Positions 50,575 through 59,839 are shown, numbered from the stretch's first letter. The stretch: DNA of 64,000 bases from Clostridium gasigenes (GCF_900104115.1 NZ_FNJM01000005.1:124001-188000), one strand, 5' to 3'. The notes: generated by a model from the sequence alone, not told the origin. Numbers and translations are program-made.

Positions 50575-51357
50575 ATGGAATTAAAAAATGTACTTCTTGA
50601 AAAAGAAGGTAATTTAGCTATTGTTACAATCAATAGACCAAAGGCTTTAAATGCTTTAAACTCAGAAACATTAGCAGATCTAGATATTGTTATAACAGAT
50701 TTAGAAAATGATAATGATATTTACTGCGTAATCCTTACAGGATCAGGAGAAAAAGCTTTTGTTGCAGGAGCTGACATTGCTGAAATGAAAGACCTTAATG
50801 AGAAGCAAGGAAAAGAATTTGGTATTCTTGGAAACAAAGTGTTCAGAAGATTAGAAAACTTAGGAAAGCCAGTAATAGCTGCAATATCAGGTTTTGCACT
50901 TGGTGGTGGATGTGAACTTGCAATGTCATGTGACATAAGAATAGCATCGGAAAGAGCTAGATTTGGGCAACCTGAAGCAGGGCTTGGAATAACTCCAGGT
51001 TTTGGTGGAACTCAAAGACTGCCAAGAATTGTTGGAATTGGAAAAGCTAAAGAATTAATTTATACAGGAGCAATAATTAAGGCTGATGAAGCGTTAAGAA
51101 TAGGTCTTGTAAATAAAGTTGTTACTTTAGAAAGTCTAATGGAAGAAGCTAAAGCTATGGCAAACATGATAATTGCTAACGCTCCAATTGCAGTTAAATT
51201 ATGTAAGGATGCAATTAATAGAGGAATGCAAGTAGGCATAGATAGTGCAATAGTAATTGAAGCTGAAGATTTTGGAAAATGTTTTGCGACAGAAGATCAA
51301 GTAGAGGGAATGGGTGCTTTCATAGAAAGAAGAACCAAAAACTTCCAAAATAAATAG
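50575..51357 (+). CDS. crt: 3-hydroxybutyryl-CoA dehydratase (crotonase)
   Basis: The 260-residue enoyl-CoA hydratase-fold enzyme has the oxyanion-hole segments AFVAGADIAEM (about residues 62-72) and ISGFALGGGCELAMSCDIRIAS (about 105-126). FGQPEAGLGITPGFGGTQRL follows, carrying the catalytic Glu. It dehydrates 3-hydroxybutyryl-CoA to crotonyl-CoA. GGGGAGG precedes the ATG. It is the first gene of the butyryl-CoA operon behind the Rex operator. Confidence 0.96.
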   Translation: MELKNVLLEKEGNLAIVTINRPKALNALNSETLADLDIVITDLENDNDIYCVILTGSGEKAFVAGADIAEMKDLNEKQGKEFGILGNKVFRRLENLGKPVIAAISGFALGGGCELAMSCDIRIASERARFGQPEAGLGITPGFGGTQRLPRIVGIGKAKELIYTGAIIKADEALRIGLVNKVVTLESLMEEAKAMANMIIANAPIAVKLCKDAINRGMQVGIDSAIVIEAEDFGKCFATEDQVEGMGAFIERRTKNFQNK

Positions 51358-51412
51358 TCGCAATATTAAATAAATAAAAAATAATATAAATATTCAAACA
51401 AATAAAAAGTGT

Positions 51413-51471
51413 AAGGAGGTTTTTAGAAAGTAATTAATTATTTTCTAAAAAAAGCCTAATTATAAGGAGGT
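51413..51471 (+). other. Hairpin between two Shine-Dalgarno sequences, crt-bcd junction
   Basis: AAGGAGGT at 51413-51420 has no start codon after it. It leads into a 10-bp stem (TTTTTAGAAA/TTTCTAAAAA, 51420-51429 with 51442-51451). A second AAGGAGGT at 51464-51471 serves the bcd ATG at 51479. The first site could be a ribosome standby or RNA-stability element. Confidence 0.5.
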
Positions 51472-51478
51472 AACTTGA

Positions 51479-52618
51479 ATGAATTTTACATTAACTAGAG
51501 AACAAGAATTAGTAAGACAAATGGTTAGAGAGTTCGCTATAAACGAAGTTAAACCAATTGCTGCTGAAATAGATCAAACTGAAAGATTTCCAATGGAAAA
51601 CGTTGAAAAAATGGCTAAGCTAGGTATGCTTGGGATTCCATTTTCTAAAGAATATGGTGGAGCTGGCGGAGATACTCTTTCATATATCCTAACAGTAGAA
51701 GAATTATCAAAGGTTTGTGGTACAACTGGTGTTATAGTATCTGCTCATACTTCACTTTGTGCATCATTAATAAACCAATTTGGTAACGCAGATCAAAAAG
51801 TTAAATATTTAACTCCACTTGCAAAAGGTGAAAAGCTTGGAGCCTTTGGGTTAACTGAACCAGGAGCAGGTACAGATGCATCCGGACAACAAACAACTGC
51901 TGTTTTAGATGGGGACAACTATATCTTAAATGGTTCAAAAATATTTATAACAAATGGTGGAGTTGCGGAGACTTTCATAATATTTGCAATGACAGATAGA
52001 AGCAAGGGAACAAAAGGAATATCAACATTTATAGTTGAAAAAGACTTCCCAGGTTTCTCAATAGGAAAGCATGAAGATAAGCTAGGAATTAGAGCATCTT
52101 CAACTACAGAATTAGTTATGCAAAACTGTATAGTTCCAAAGGAAAACTTAATTGGACAAGAAGGTAGAGGATTTGGAGTAGCAATGAAAACACTTGATGG
52201 TGGTAGAATTGGTATAGCAGCTCAAGCACTAGGAATTGCAGAAGGAGCTTTAGAAGAAGCTTGCACATATATGAAGGAAAGAAAACAATTCGGTAAACCA
52301 TTATCAGCATTCCAAGGTTTACAATGGATGATAGCGGATATGGATGTTAGAGTTGAATCAGCTAGACTTTTAGTTTATAAAGCAGCCTTCTTAAAGGATG
52401 CAGGTCTTCCATATGCAGTTGATGCAGCAAGAGCAAAACTTGTAGCATCAGAAGTAGCTATGGAAGTTACAACTAAGGCAGTTCAAATCTTTGGTGGATA
52501 TGGTTACACTAAAGAATACCCAGTAGAAAGAATGATGAGAGACGCTAAGATAACTGAAATTTATGAAGGTACTTCAGAAGTTCAAAAAATGGTTATTGCA
52601 GGTAGCGCATTAAGATAA
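51479..52618 (+). CDS. bcd: Butyryl-CoA dehydrogenase
   Basis: The 379-residue acyl-CoA dehydrogenase has LTEPGAGTDASGQQT (substrate and flavin loop, about residues 124-138) and ITNGGVAETFIIFAMTD. RKQFGKPLSAFQGLQWMIADM precedes the catalytic Glu region near the C-terminus, IYEGTSEVQKMVIAG. It reduces crotonyl-CoA to butyryl-CoA and works with the electron-transfer flavoprotein encoded next, coupling to ferredoxin reduction in clostridia. The length is normal. Confidence 0.96.
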   Translation: MNFTLTREQELVRQMVREFAINEVKPIAAEIDQTERFPMENVEKMAKLGMLGIPFSKEYGGAGGDTLSYILTVEELSKVCGTTGVIVSAHTSLCASLINQFGNADQKVKYLTPLAKGEKLGAFGLTEPGAGTDASGQQTTAVLDGDNYILNGSKIFITNGGVAETFIIFAMTDRSKGTKGISTFIVEKDFPGFSIGKHEDKLGIRASSTTELVMQNCIVPKENLIGQEGRGFGVAMKTLDGGRIGIAAQALGIAEGALEEACTYMKERKQFGKPLSAFQGLQWMIADMDVRVESARLLVYKAAFLKDAGLPYAVDAARAKLVASEVAMEVTTKAVQIFGGYGYTKEYPVERMMRDAKITEIYEGTSEVQKMVIAGSALR

Positions 52619-52631
52619 GGAGGAATTATAG

Positions 52632-53411
52632 ATGAATATAGTAGTTTGTTTAAAACAAGTTCCAGATACTGCAGCAGTTAAAATTGATCCAAAAACAGGA
52701 ACTCTTATTAGAGAGGGTGTTCCTTCAATTATAAATCCAGAAGATAAACATGCATTAGAAGAGGCTTTAAACATAAAGGAAGCTACAGGAGCTACAGTTA
52801 CAGTAATAAGTATGGGACCTCCTCAAGCACAAAACGCTTTAAGAGAAGCATTATGTATGGGTGCTGATGAAGCAATACTTATAACTGATAGAGCATTTGC
52901 AGGAGCTGATACATTAGCAACTTCAAAGGCACTAGCAGGAGCTTTAAAGAAAGTTAAATATGACATAATATTTGCAGGAAGACAAGCAATTGATGGAGAT
53001 ACAGCGCAAGTTGGACCAGAAATAGCTGAACATTTAGATATTCCTCAAGTAACTTATGTTCAAAATGTTAAAATTGAAGAAGATGGTTTGTTAATAAATA
53101 GAGCATTAGAAGATGGATATGAACTAATAAAAGTTCAAACTCCAGTACTTTTAACTGCAATTAAAGAATTAAATGAGCCAAGATATATGAATGTTCAATA
53201 TATATTTGATAAAGCTGATAAAAAGATTACTATATGGTCAGCAGATGATATAGAAGTAGATAAAGCAGAACTTGGTCTTAAGGGATCACCAACTAAGGTT
53301 AAAAAATCAATGACTAAAGAATTAAAGGGTGTTGGAGAATTAGTTCAAGAAACACCTATGGAAGCTGCTAAATATGTTTTAGCAAAATTAAAGGAAAGAC
53401 ACTATATCTAG
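52632..53411 (+). CDS. etfB: Electron transfer flavoprotein, beta subunit
   Basis: The 259-residue protein begins MNIVVCLKQVPDTAAVKIDPKTGTLIREGVPSIINPEDKHALEEAL and contains FAGRQAIDGDTAQVGPEIAEHLDIPQVTYV, the EtfB signature. With EtfA it carries two FAD molecules and bifurcates electrons from NADH to crotonyl-CoA (through Bcd) and ferredoxin. AGGAGG precedes the ATG, 13 bp after bcd. Confidence 0.95.
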   Translation: MNIVVCLKQVPDTAAVKIDPKTGTLIREGVPSIINPEDKHALEEALNIKEATGATVTVISMGPPQAQNALREALCMGADEAILITDRAFAGADTLATSKALAGALKKVKYDIIFAGRQAIDGDTAQVGPEIAEHLDIPQVTYVQNVKIEEDGLLINRALEDGYELIKVQTPVLLTAIKELNEPRYMNVQYIFDKADKKITIWSADDIEVDKAELGLKGSPTKVKKSMTKELKGVGELVQETPMEAAKYVLAKLKERHYI

Positions 53412-53432
53412 TAATTATAGGAGGGGAAAAAG

Positions 53433-54440
53433 ATGAATATAGCAGATTATAATGGCGTTTGGGTATTTGCTGAGCAAAGAGGCGGAGAACTTCAAAAAGT
53501 TTCTCTTGAAATACTTGGCGAAGGTAGAAAAATTGCTGATAAATTAGGAGTTAAATTAACTGCTCTTTTACTTGGTGATAATGTTAAGGCTTTAATAGAA
53601 GATCTTGGAACACATGGTGCTGACGAAGTACTAGTTGTTGAAAGTGAATTATTAAAAAATTATACAACTGATGGATATACTAAGGTTATCTGTGACTTAG
53701 CTAGAGAAAGAAAACCAGGAATATTATTTATTGGAGCTACTTTCATTGGTAGAGATTTAGGACCAAGAGTCGCAGCTAGATTATCAACTGGTTTAACGGC
53801 TGACTGTACTGGATTAGATGTAGAAGGTGAACATGGGGATCTTTTAGCTACAAGACCAGCTTTTGGTGGTAACTTAATGGCTACAATTGCTTGCCCAGAT
53901 CATAGACCACAAATGGCTACAATAAGACCAGGAGTTTTCACAAAACTTCCAAAATCAGAAGCAGAATTTGTTACTGAAATAGTTGAAGTAAACTTAGTAG
54001 ATAGTGATATAAGAACTAAGATTATTGAAATAGTTAAGGAAAACAAGGATATAGTTGATATTGGTGAAGCTAATATAATAGTATCAGGTGGTAGAGGTGT
54101 TTCAACAAAAGAAAACTTCGAACTATTAGATGAGTTAGCTGAAGTTTTAGGTGGAACTGTCGCAGGTTCAAGAGCAGCTATAGATAATGGTTGGATCGAT
54201 AAGGCTTACCAAGTTGGTCAAACTGGTAAAACTGTAAGACCAAACATCTATATAGCGTGTGGAATATCAGGAGCTATACAACATGTTGCTGGTATGCAAG
54301 ATGCAGATATGATAATAGCTATAAACAAAGATGCAGGAGCTCCAATTATGAAAATTGCAGATTATGCAATTGTTGGAGATGTAGCTAAGGTATTACCAGA
54401 GATGATATCTCAAGCAAAGGCTATGAAAGACGCTGAATAA
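53433..54440 (+). CDS. etfA: Electron transfer flavoprotein, alpha subunit
   Basis: The 335-residue protein has an N-terminal nucleotide-binding domain (about 1-195) and the C-terminal FAD domain with VSGGRGVSTKENFELLDELAEVLGG, VAGSRAAIDNGWI and QVGQTGKTVRPNIYIACGISGAIQH. This is the standard FAD-binding set. It is the partner of EtfB. The operon continues to hbd after a 233-bp gap containing a nested palindromic repeat. Confidence 0.96.
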   Translation: MNIADYNGVWVFAEQRGGELQKVSLEILGEGRKIADKLGVKLTALLLGDNVKALIEDLGTHGADEVLVVESELLKNYTTDGYTKVICDLARERKPGILFIGATFIGRDLGPRVAARLSTGLTADCTGLDVEGEHGDLLATRPAFGGNLMATIACPDHRPQMATIRPGVFTKLPKSEAEFVTEIVEVNLVDSDIRTKIIEIVKENKDIVDIGEANIIVSGGRGVSTKENFELLDELAEVLGGTVAGSRAAIDNGWIDKAYQVGQTGKTVRPNIYIACGISGAIQHVAGMQDADMIIAINKDAGAPIMKIADYAIVGDVAKVLPEMISQAKAMKDAE

Positions 54441-54534
54441 GCAGTTATAGTTAATTATTGCACATATTAATTTATGAGAATTAATAGGGATATTCGATTA
54501 GAAATACTCTGTATATATGGTTAAATTATAGGAT

Positions 54535-54625
54535 GAGGAAGTAGGATTTAGGGTAAGGGAGCGGAAAGAAAATAAACTGAAATCTGACTAATTATTTTTT
54601 GAAGTTCCTTAAGTACTACTTCCTC
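54535..54625. repeat. Palindromic repeat nested inside a second inverted repeat
   Basis: The inner element (TAAGGGAGCGGAAAGAAAAT with TAATTATTTTTTGAAGTTCC, 54554-54612) belongs to the dispersed family. It is framed by perfect 10-bp outer arms GAGGAAGTAG (54535-54544) and CTACTTCCTC (54616-54625). It separates etfA from hbd inside the operon. Confidence 0.75.
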
Positions 54626-54673
54626 AACTAGGGATAGATGTAGATAAATTTAAAATTTAGGAGGGTATATATT

Positions 54674-55522
54674 ATGGAAAAAATATTTGTACTTGGTGCT
54701 GGAACAATGGGAGCTGGAATAGTTCAAGCTTTTGCACAAAAAGGACATGAAGTTATAGTTAGAGATATAAAAGAAGAATTCGTTGAAAGAGGAATAGCTG
54801 GAATAAATAAAGGTTTAAGCAGACAAGTTGCTAAGGGCAAGATGACTGAAGAAGCTAAAGAAGAAATACTTTCAAGAATATCAGGAACTACAGATTTGAA
54901 TTTAGCTGCAGATTGTGACTTAGTTGTTGAAGCAGCAGTTGAAAATATGAAGATTAAAAGAGAAATATTTGCTGAATTAGACCTTATCTGTAAACCAGAA
55001 ACTATCTTAGCTTCAAATACTTCATCTTTATCAATAACTGAAGTAGCATCAGCTACAAAAAGAGCAGATAAGGTTATAGGAATGCATTTCTTTAATCCAG
55101 CTCCAGTTATGAAATTAGTTGAAATTATTAAGGGAATGGCTACATCACAAGAAACTTTTGATACAGTTAAAATTTTATCAATAGCTATTGGAAAAGAGCC
55201 AGTAGAAGTTGCAGAAGCTCCAGGGTTTGTTGTTAACAGAATACTTATTCCTATGATAAACGAAGCAACAGCTATATTAGCAGAAGGAATAGCTTCAGTA
55301 GAAGATATTGACACTGCAATGAAATATGGTGCTAATCACCCAATGGGACCTTTAGCACTTGGAGATTTAATAGGATTAGATGTTTGCTTAGCAATCATGG
55401 ATGTTTTATACAGTGAAACAGGAGATACTAAGTATAGAGCTACTAGTCTTTTAAGAAAGTATGTTAGAGCTGGATGGCTTGGTAGAAAATCAGGTAGAGG
55501 TTTCTACGATTATTCAAAATAA
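54674..55522 (+). CDS. hbd: 3-hydroxybutyryl-CoA dehydrogenase
   Basis: The 282-residue enzyme has the NAD site [21 protein letters not shown] and [17 protein letters not shown]. The catalytic His lies in [17 protein letters not shown] (about residues 137-153), and [24 protein letters not shown] follows. It reduces acetoacetyl-CoA to 3-hydroxybutyryl-CoA, the step before Crt. GGAGGG precedes the ATG. Thiolase is not encoded in this cluster. Confidence 0.96.
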   Translation: MEKIFVLGAGTMGAGIVQAFAQKGHEVIVRDIKEEFVERGIAGINKGLSRQVAKGKMTEEAKEEILSRISGTTDLNLAADCDLVVEAAVENMKIKREIFAELDLICKPETILASNTSSLSITEVASATKRADKVIGMHFFNPAPVMKLVEIIKGMATSQETFDTVKILSIAIGKEPVEVAEAPGFVVNRILIPMINEATAILAEGIASVEDIDTAMKYGANHPMGPLALGDLIGLDVCLAIMDVLYSETGDTKYRATSLLRKYVRAGWLGRKSGRGFYDYSK

Positions 55523-55537
55523 GATCATAAATATAAA

Positions 55538-55582
55538 TAAGAGCCATATTTCAATTAGTTTATTGAAATATGGCTCTTTTTA
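55538..55582 (+). terminator. Terminator of the butyrate operon
   Basis: AGAGCCATATTTCAAT and ATTGAAATATGGCTCT with T residues after. Confidence 0.92.
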
Positions 55583-55690
55583 GTTGGTAATTTATAATAT
55601 AAAGTTATTGTAGTAAAAAAATATTTAGAAAATTCAAATTTATATGATATAATCTTCGATAAGATATATCAATTAGAAGGAGGGAAACTT

Positions 55691-56644
55691 ATGGACTTTA
55701 AAGAGGTTATTTTTAAAGCAGATAAAGTTATAATAAAAGAAGTAAAGAATTTTAACATAAAACAAATATTAGAGTGTGGGCAATGTTTCAGATGGGAAAA
55801 GATAAGTGATACAAATTACATAATAGTTGCCTATAGTAAGGTAATAGAAGTGGTGCAAAATGACGATGAAGTTACAATACTAAATACTAATGAGGAGGAT
55901 TTTAAAAAAATTTGGATTAAGTATTTTGATTTAGAAACAGATTATAGCACTATAAAATTAGAACTCGCAAAAGATGAAATTCTTAAGAAAAGTGTTCAGT
56001 ATGGATATGGAATTAGAATATTAAATCAAGATTCCTTTGAAATGTTAATAAGTTTTATAGTTTCAGCAAGAAATAGTATTCCTTCAATTATGAAAACTAT
56101 TAAGAAGATGTCAGAGCAATGGGGAAATGAAATTGAGTATAAAGGAAAAAAATATCATACATTTCCAACTCCAAATGCTATTAAAGAAGCTAGCCTAGAA
56201 GAAATTCAAGGTACAGGTGCTTCGTTTAGAAGTAAATATATAATAAGCACAATAGAAAGAGTAAATGGAGCTATAGAATTAAAAGAAGATATGGTTCTTA
56301 ATCCAGATAAATATAATTTTACAGAAGAAACTAGACCAGAAATATTAGATTATGATTTAGAATATATAAAGAATTTAAATGATGATTCGTGTCATATAGC
56401 TTTGCAAAAATTTATGGGCGTAGGAGCAAAGGTTGCAGATTGTATAATGTTATTCTCAATGGGGAAACATTCATCATTTCCAGTAGATGTTTGGATAAAA
56501 AGAGCAATGATTCACTTTTACGTGGCACCAGATGTCACTTTACCTAAAATGAGAATATTTGCAAGAAATAAATTTGGATCACTTTCAGGTCTTGCACAAC
56601 AATATTTATTTTACTATGCAAGAGAAAATAATATTAAGGTTTAG
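55691..56644 (+). CDS. 8-oxoguanine DNA glycosylase, Ogg1 type
   Basis: The 317-residue protein has an N-terminal OGG_N domain (FNIKQILECGQCFRW) and a HhH-GPD domain with FMGVGAKVADCIMLFSMGKHSSFPVDVWIKRAM. That segment contains the catalytic Lys247 and Asp266. It removes 8-oxoguanine from DNA and nicks the strand. Annotation as 3-methyladenine glycosylase is a common alternative; the OGG_N domain and Lys favour Ogg. AGAAGGAGGG precedes the ATG. Monocistronic. Confidence 0.9.
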   Translation: MDFKEVIFKADKVIIKEVKNFNIKQILECGQCFRWEKISDTNYIIVAYSKVIEVVQNDDEVTILNTNEEDFKKIWIKYFDLETDYSTIKLELAKDEILKKSVQYGYGIRILNQDSFEMLISFIVSARNSIPSIMKTIKKMSEQWGNEIEYKGKKYHTFPTPNAIKEASLEEIQGTGASFRSKYIISTIERVNGAIELKEDMVLNPDKYNFTEETRPEILDYDLEYIKNLNDDSCHIALQKFMGVGAKVADCIMLFSMGKHSSFPVDVWIKRAMIHFYVAPDVTLPKMRIFARNKFGSLSGLAQQYLFYYARENNIKV

Positions 56645-56756
56645 TGTTTAAATAAAAATGTTAATAATTTATAATTTAAGTCATATTAATAAAGTAGAAT
56701 GTTAATTATAAAAAAATGTATGAGAGGATAATTAGAAAAGGGGGAGTAGGGTAATT

Positions 56757-57317
56757 ATGAAATATTTAATAGCTATAGTCTTATTAATAGTAATTTCTTT
56801 TATATCAATTTTAGTTACAATGTCTTTAATAAATAAAGATGATAAATTAAAGGATAATTTTAAAGCCTCATCCGTATTTATGGTTGTAACATTACCTATA
56901 ATATCATTAGTTGGAGGCATATTATTTCTGATATTTAAGTTAATCGCAGTTATAATGAAACTACAAGCCTCTACTTTTGCAATATTTATAGTTGCAATAG
57001 CTGGAGAGGTTAGTATATTTATATGTGACTTTATAACTAAAAAAATAATGATTGGAATAAGTACTAAATATTTTGCTAGCAAATATAAAAATAAGGAATT
57101 AACAGAAAAAGAAATGATGATAATCTTAGAAAATAAGCAAAAGACATTTAATATATATAGTTTAGTAATAATGTTTTGTATTAATATGATTATATACTTT
57201 ATGGTTATGATTGCTACATCGGTTGATTACACTGCTACATTTTTAATTATTATTTCTATGATAAGTTTATTTACTTATAAGGTATTATTTAGAAAAAATA
57301 TAACTACTGGTAATTAA
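56757..57317 (+). CDS. Membrane protein of unknown function
   Basis: I do not recognise this 186-residue protein. It has about five hydrophobic segments: residues 3-23, 40-68, 72-93, 135-153 and 159-177. A charged loop (KYKNKELTEKEMMIILENKQ) lies before the last two, and the C-terminus is short and basic. A GGGGGAG-like site precedes the ATG. It has its own very strong terminator. No partner genes suggest a role. Confidence 0.7.
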   Translation: MKYLIAIVLLIVISFISILVTMSLINKDDKLKDNFKASSVFMVVTLPIISLVGGILFLIFKLIAVIMKLQASTFAIFIVAIAGEVSIFICDFITKKIMIGISTKYFASKYKNKELTEKEMMIILENKQKTFNIYSLVIMFCINMIIYFMVMIATSVDYTATFLIIISMISLFTYKVLFRKNITTGN

Positions 57318-57342
57318 CTGCTTAAAAATAAACTGTAATAAT

Positions 57343-57396
57343 AAAAACAAATAGAACTACGATTTTTTATGAAAATCGTAGTTCTATTTGTTTTTA
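57343..57396 (+). terminator. Long hairpin terminator
   Basis: A perfect 24-bp stem (starting AAAAACAAATAGAACTACGA) with a 5-nt loop, ending in T residues. Confidence 0.9.
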
Positions 57397-57460
57397 AGGC
57401 ATAAATTAATATTATGCCTTAAAATAAAAGAAAAAGTGTATTATAAATTGAAAAAAAGTA

Positions 57461-57489
57461 TTGACAAGATAAGTGAAAACTTTTACAAT
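57461..57489 (+). promoter_or_regulatory. Promoter of the amino-sugar PTS operon
   Basis: TTGACA (57461-57466) and TACAAT (57484-57489) with 17-bp spacing. Confidence 0.82.
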
Positions 57490-57498
57490 AGAGACAAG

Positions 57499-57510
57499 TG
57501 GTAATTACCA
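57499..57510 (+). promoter_or_regulatory. GntR-type operator, copy 1
   Basis: TGGTAATTACCA is a perfect 12-bp palindrome just after the -10 box. The same 17-bp string ACAAGTGGTAATTACCA recurs before the gntR gene, so that GntR protein is the likely ligand. Confidence 0.78.
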
Positions 57511-57568
57511 ATAACGAATAAGTCTAACTGGTATTGAAAGTTAACTTTTAATTTTATGGAGGTGCAAC

Positions 57569-58045
57569 ATGGCAAATATATTATTGACAAGAGTAGATAA
57601 TAGATTAATTCACGGACAAGTTGGAGTAACTTGGGTAAATCATTTAGGCGCTAATTTAATATTAGTTGCTAATGATGAGGTATCAAAAGATACAATACAA
57701 CAAAGTTTAATGGAAATGGTAGTTCCAGACTGTATAGCAACAAGATTTTTTTCAATAGAAAAGACTATTAACGTAATTGAAAAAGCATCACCTAAACAAA
57801 AAATATTTTTAGTATGTAAAACACCACAAGATGCGTTAAGACTAGTAGAAGGTGGCGTGAAAATAACGGAAATCAATATTGGTAATATGCATTTTAGTGA
57901 AGGGAAAGAACAAATATCATCAACAGTTTCATTAGATGAAGATGATAAGAAGACTTTAAGAAAATTACATGAATTAGGAGTGAAAATAGAACAAAGAAGA
58001 GTTCCAGATGAAAGGGTGGAAGTAGATTTATTAAAACATATTTAA
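57569..58045 (+). CDS. PTS mannose/sorbose-family EIIB (amino-sugar type)
   Basis: The 158-residue protein has the EIIB motif RVDNRLIHGQVGVTW with phospho-His15, and TPQDALRLVEGG. It passes phosphate from EIIA to the incoming sugar. The AgaS, tagatose-bisphosphate aldolase and GntR genes in the same cluster point to N-acetylgalactosamine or galactosamine as substrate. GGAGG precedes the ATG. EIIC follows after 93 bp. Confidence 0.92.
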   Translation: MANILLTRVDNRLIHGQVGVTWVNHLGANLILVANDEVSKDTIQQSLMEMVVPDCIATRFFSIEKTINVIEKASPKQKIFLVCKTPQDALRLVEGGVKITEINIGNMHFSEGKEQISSTVSLDEDDKKTLRKLHELGVKIEQRRVPDERVEVDLLKHI

Positions 58046-58138
58046 AATATCATTAATAAAATATTTCTAGTTTAAATTGTGTTTATTTTAAATTAATATA
58101 TTTAAAAAAAACAATTAATAAAAGGGGAGGAAAATTTT

Positions 58139-58903
58139 ATGTTTGTACAGGCGTTATTAATCGGTATCTGGGCTGGTATTGCTGGTATTGATATGTTTGA
58201 TGGGTTAACTCACATTCATAGACCACTAGTAACTGGGCTAGTAATTGGACTTATTTTAGGAGACATGAGAACAGGACTTATAGTAGGAGCTACATTAGAA
58301 TTAGTATGGATGGGTATGGTACCTTTGGCAGGTGCACAACCACCAAATGTGGTTATAGGGGGTATAATTGGTACAAGTATAGCTATACTTGCTAAATTAG
58401 AACCGGCAGCAGCGGTTGGTATTGCAGTTCCTTTTGCAGTAGCAGCACAAGCTGGTATAACTTTATTATTTACAGCATTTTCTCCAGTAATGCATAAAGC
58501 AGATAAATATGCGGCTGATGCGGATACAGGGGGAATAGAAAGAATTAATTACATGGGAATGGCAATATTATTTATATCTTACTTCATATGTGGATTTTTA
58601 CCAATATTCTTTGGTGCAGATAAAGCAGCTACAATTGTTGGAATGATACCAACACCTTTTATTGAAGGATTATCAGTAGCAGGTGGAATGATGCCAGCTA
58701 TTGGGTTTGCAATGTTATTAAAAATAATGTTAAAGAAAGAGTATGTTTGCTTCTTAATAGGTGGGTTTGTACTTGTTACATGGTTCAAAATATCAATAAT
58801 AGGACTTGCTTTAGTAGGATTAGCTATAGCCATGTATGATTATTATGCAAGTGAGAGTAGAGGAACACAAATAGTGAAGGAGGAGTTTGAAGATGGAATC
58901 TAA
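58139..58903 (+). CDS. PTS mannose/sorbose-family EIIC
   Basis: The 254-residue hydrophobic protein has HIHRPLVTGLVIGLILGDMRTGLIVGATLELVWMGMVPLAGAQPP, the classic EIIC-Man signature. It forms the sugar channel with EIID. GGGGAGG precedes the ATG. Its end overlaps EIID by 11 bp with the start I chose. Confidence 0.93.
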   Translation: MFVQALLIGIWAGIAGIDMFDGLTHIHRPLVTGLVIGLILGDMRTGLIVGATLELVWMGMVPLAGAQPPNVVIGGIIGTSIAILAKLEPAAAVGIAVPFAVAAQAGITLLFTAFSPVMHKADKYAADADTGGIERINYMGMAILFISYFICGFLPIFFGADKAATIVGMIPTPFIEGLSVAGGMMPAIGFAMLLKIMLKKEYVCFLIGGFVLVTWFKISIIGLALVGLAIAMYDYYASESRGTQIVKEEFEDGI

Positions 58904-59732
58904 TTATCAATACAAGGATACTAGTACACCAAAAGTAATTACTAAAAAAGATTTAAATAAAATGGCATGGCGTTCATGTTTGTTACAAGCTTCTTTTAAC
59001 TTTGAAAGAATGCAAGCTTGTGGACTTGTATATTCATTGATTCCAGGTTTAAAGAAAATTCATAAAAATAAAGAGGATTTAGGGTCAGCGATGACCGATT
59101 ATATGGAGTTCTTTAACACTCATCCGTTCTTAATTACATTTATAATGGGACTTGTAGTAGCCATGGAAGAAAATAAAGAAGATAGAAATACAATTAGAGC
59201 AATAAAGATTGCGACAATGGGACCTTTAGGTGGAATCGGAGATGCATTATTCTGGTTAACAGCGCTACCAATTTGTGCTGGTATTGGAATATCATTAGCT
59301 CAAGAAGGTAACCCAGCAGGACCTATAGTCTTTTTGGTATTATTTAATGTAATACATTTTTCTTTAAGATTTGGTTTGATGAAGTATGGTTACAACACTG
59401 GTGTTAGCGCTATTGCAACATTAAAAGAACAAACTAAGAAAATTTCACATGCAGCTTCAATATTAGGGTTAACAGTAGTTGGTGGACTTATAGCTTCAAT
59501 GGTTACCTTAAAAACTCCTTTAGTTTTAACAGCAGGAAAAGCGGTAGTTGCAATTCAAGCAGATGTTCTTGATAAACTTATGCCAAACTTATTACCTCTT
59601 TTATATACTTTATTAATATACAAATTATTAAAGAAAGGATATTCACCAATTAAGTTAATATTCTTTACAGTTATACTAGGTGTAGTAGCTAAGTATATCG
59701 GAGTGTTCTTTGTTGGAGTGAATATATTATAG
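58893..59732 (+). CDS. PTS mannose/sorbose-family EIID
   Basis: The protein of about 279 residues has SCLLQASFNFERMQACGLVYSLIPGL and TIRAIKIATMGPLGGIGDALFWLT, diagnostic of EIID, followed by membrane helices in the C-terminal half. It completes the permease with EIIC. A TTG at 58887 also opens the frame, but AAGGAGG is spaced for the ATG at 58893. A terminator follows, so EIIB-C-D form one operon. Confidence 0.93.
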   Translation: MESNYQYKDTSTPKVITKKDLNKMAWRSCLLQASFNFERMQACGLVYSLIPGLKKIHKNKEDLGSAMTDYMEFFNTHPFLITFIMGLVVAMEENKEDRNTIRAIKIATMGPLGGIGDALFWLTALPICAGIGISLAQEGNPAGPIVFLVLFNVIHFSLRFGLMKYGYNTGVSAIATLKEQTKKISHAASILGLTVVGGLIASMVTLKTPLVLTAGKAVVAIQADVLDKLMPNLLPLLYTLLIYKLLKKGYSPIKLIFFTVILGVVAKYIGVFFVGVNIL

Positions 59733-59746
59733 AAATTTAAAAAAAA

Positions 59747-59792
59747 TTGGACTATGCCAAGGATAAAAGGCGTAGTCCTTGCTATTTTTAAA
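59747..59792 (+). terminator. Terminator after EIID
   Basis: GGACTATGCC and GGCGTAGTCC (one G-T pair) then a T-rich run. Confidence 0.8.
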
Positions 59793-59811
59793 AAATGTCT
59801 TAAAAAGTAAT

Positions 59812-59839
59812 TGACAATATATAATGAAAGATTTAGAAT
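59812..59839 (+). promoter_or_regulatory. Promoter of the gntR-agaS operon
   Basis: TTGACA (59812-59817) and TAGAAT (59834-59839) with a 16-bp spacer. Confidence 0.72.
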
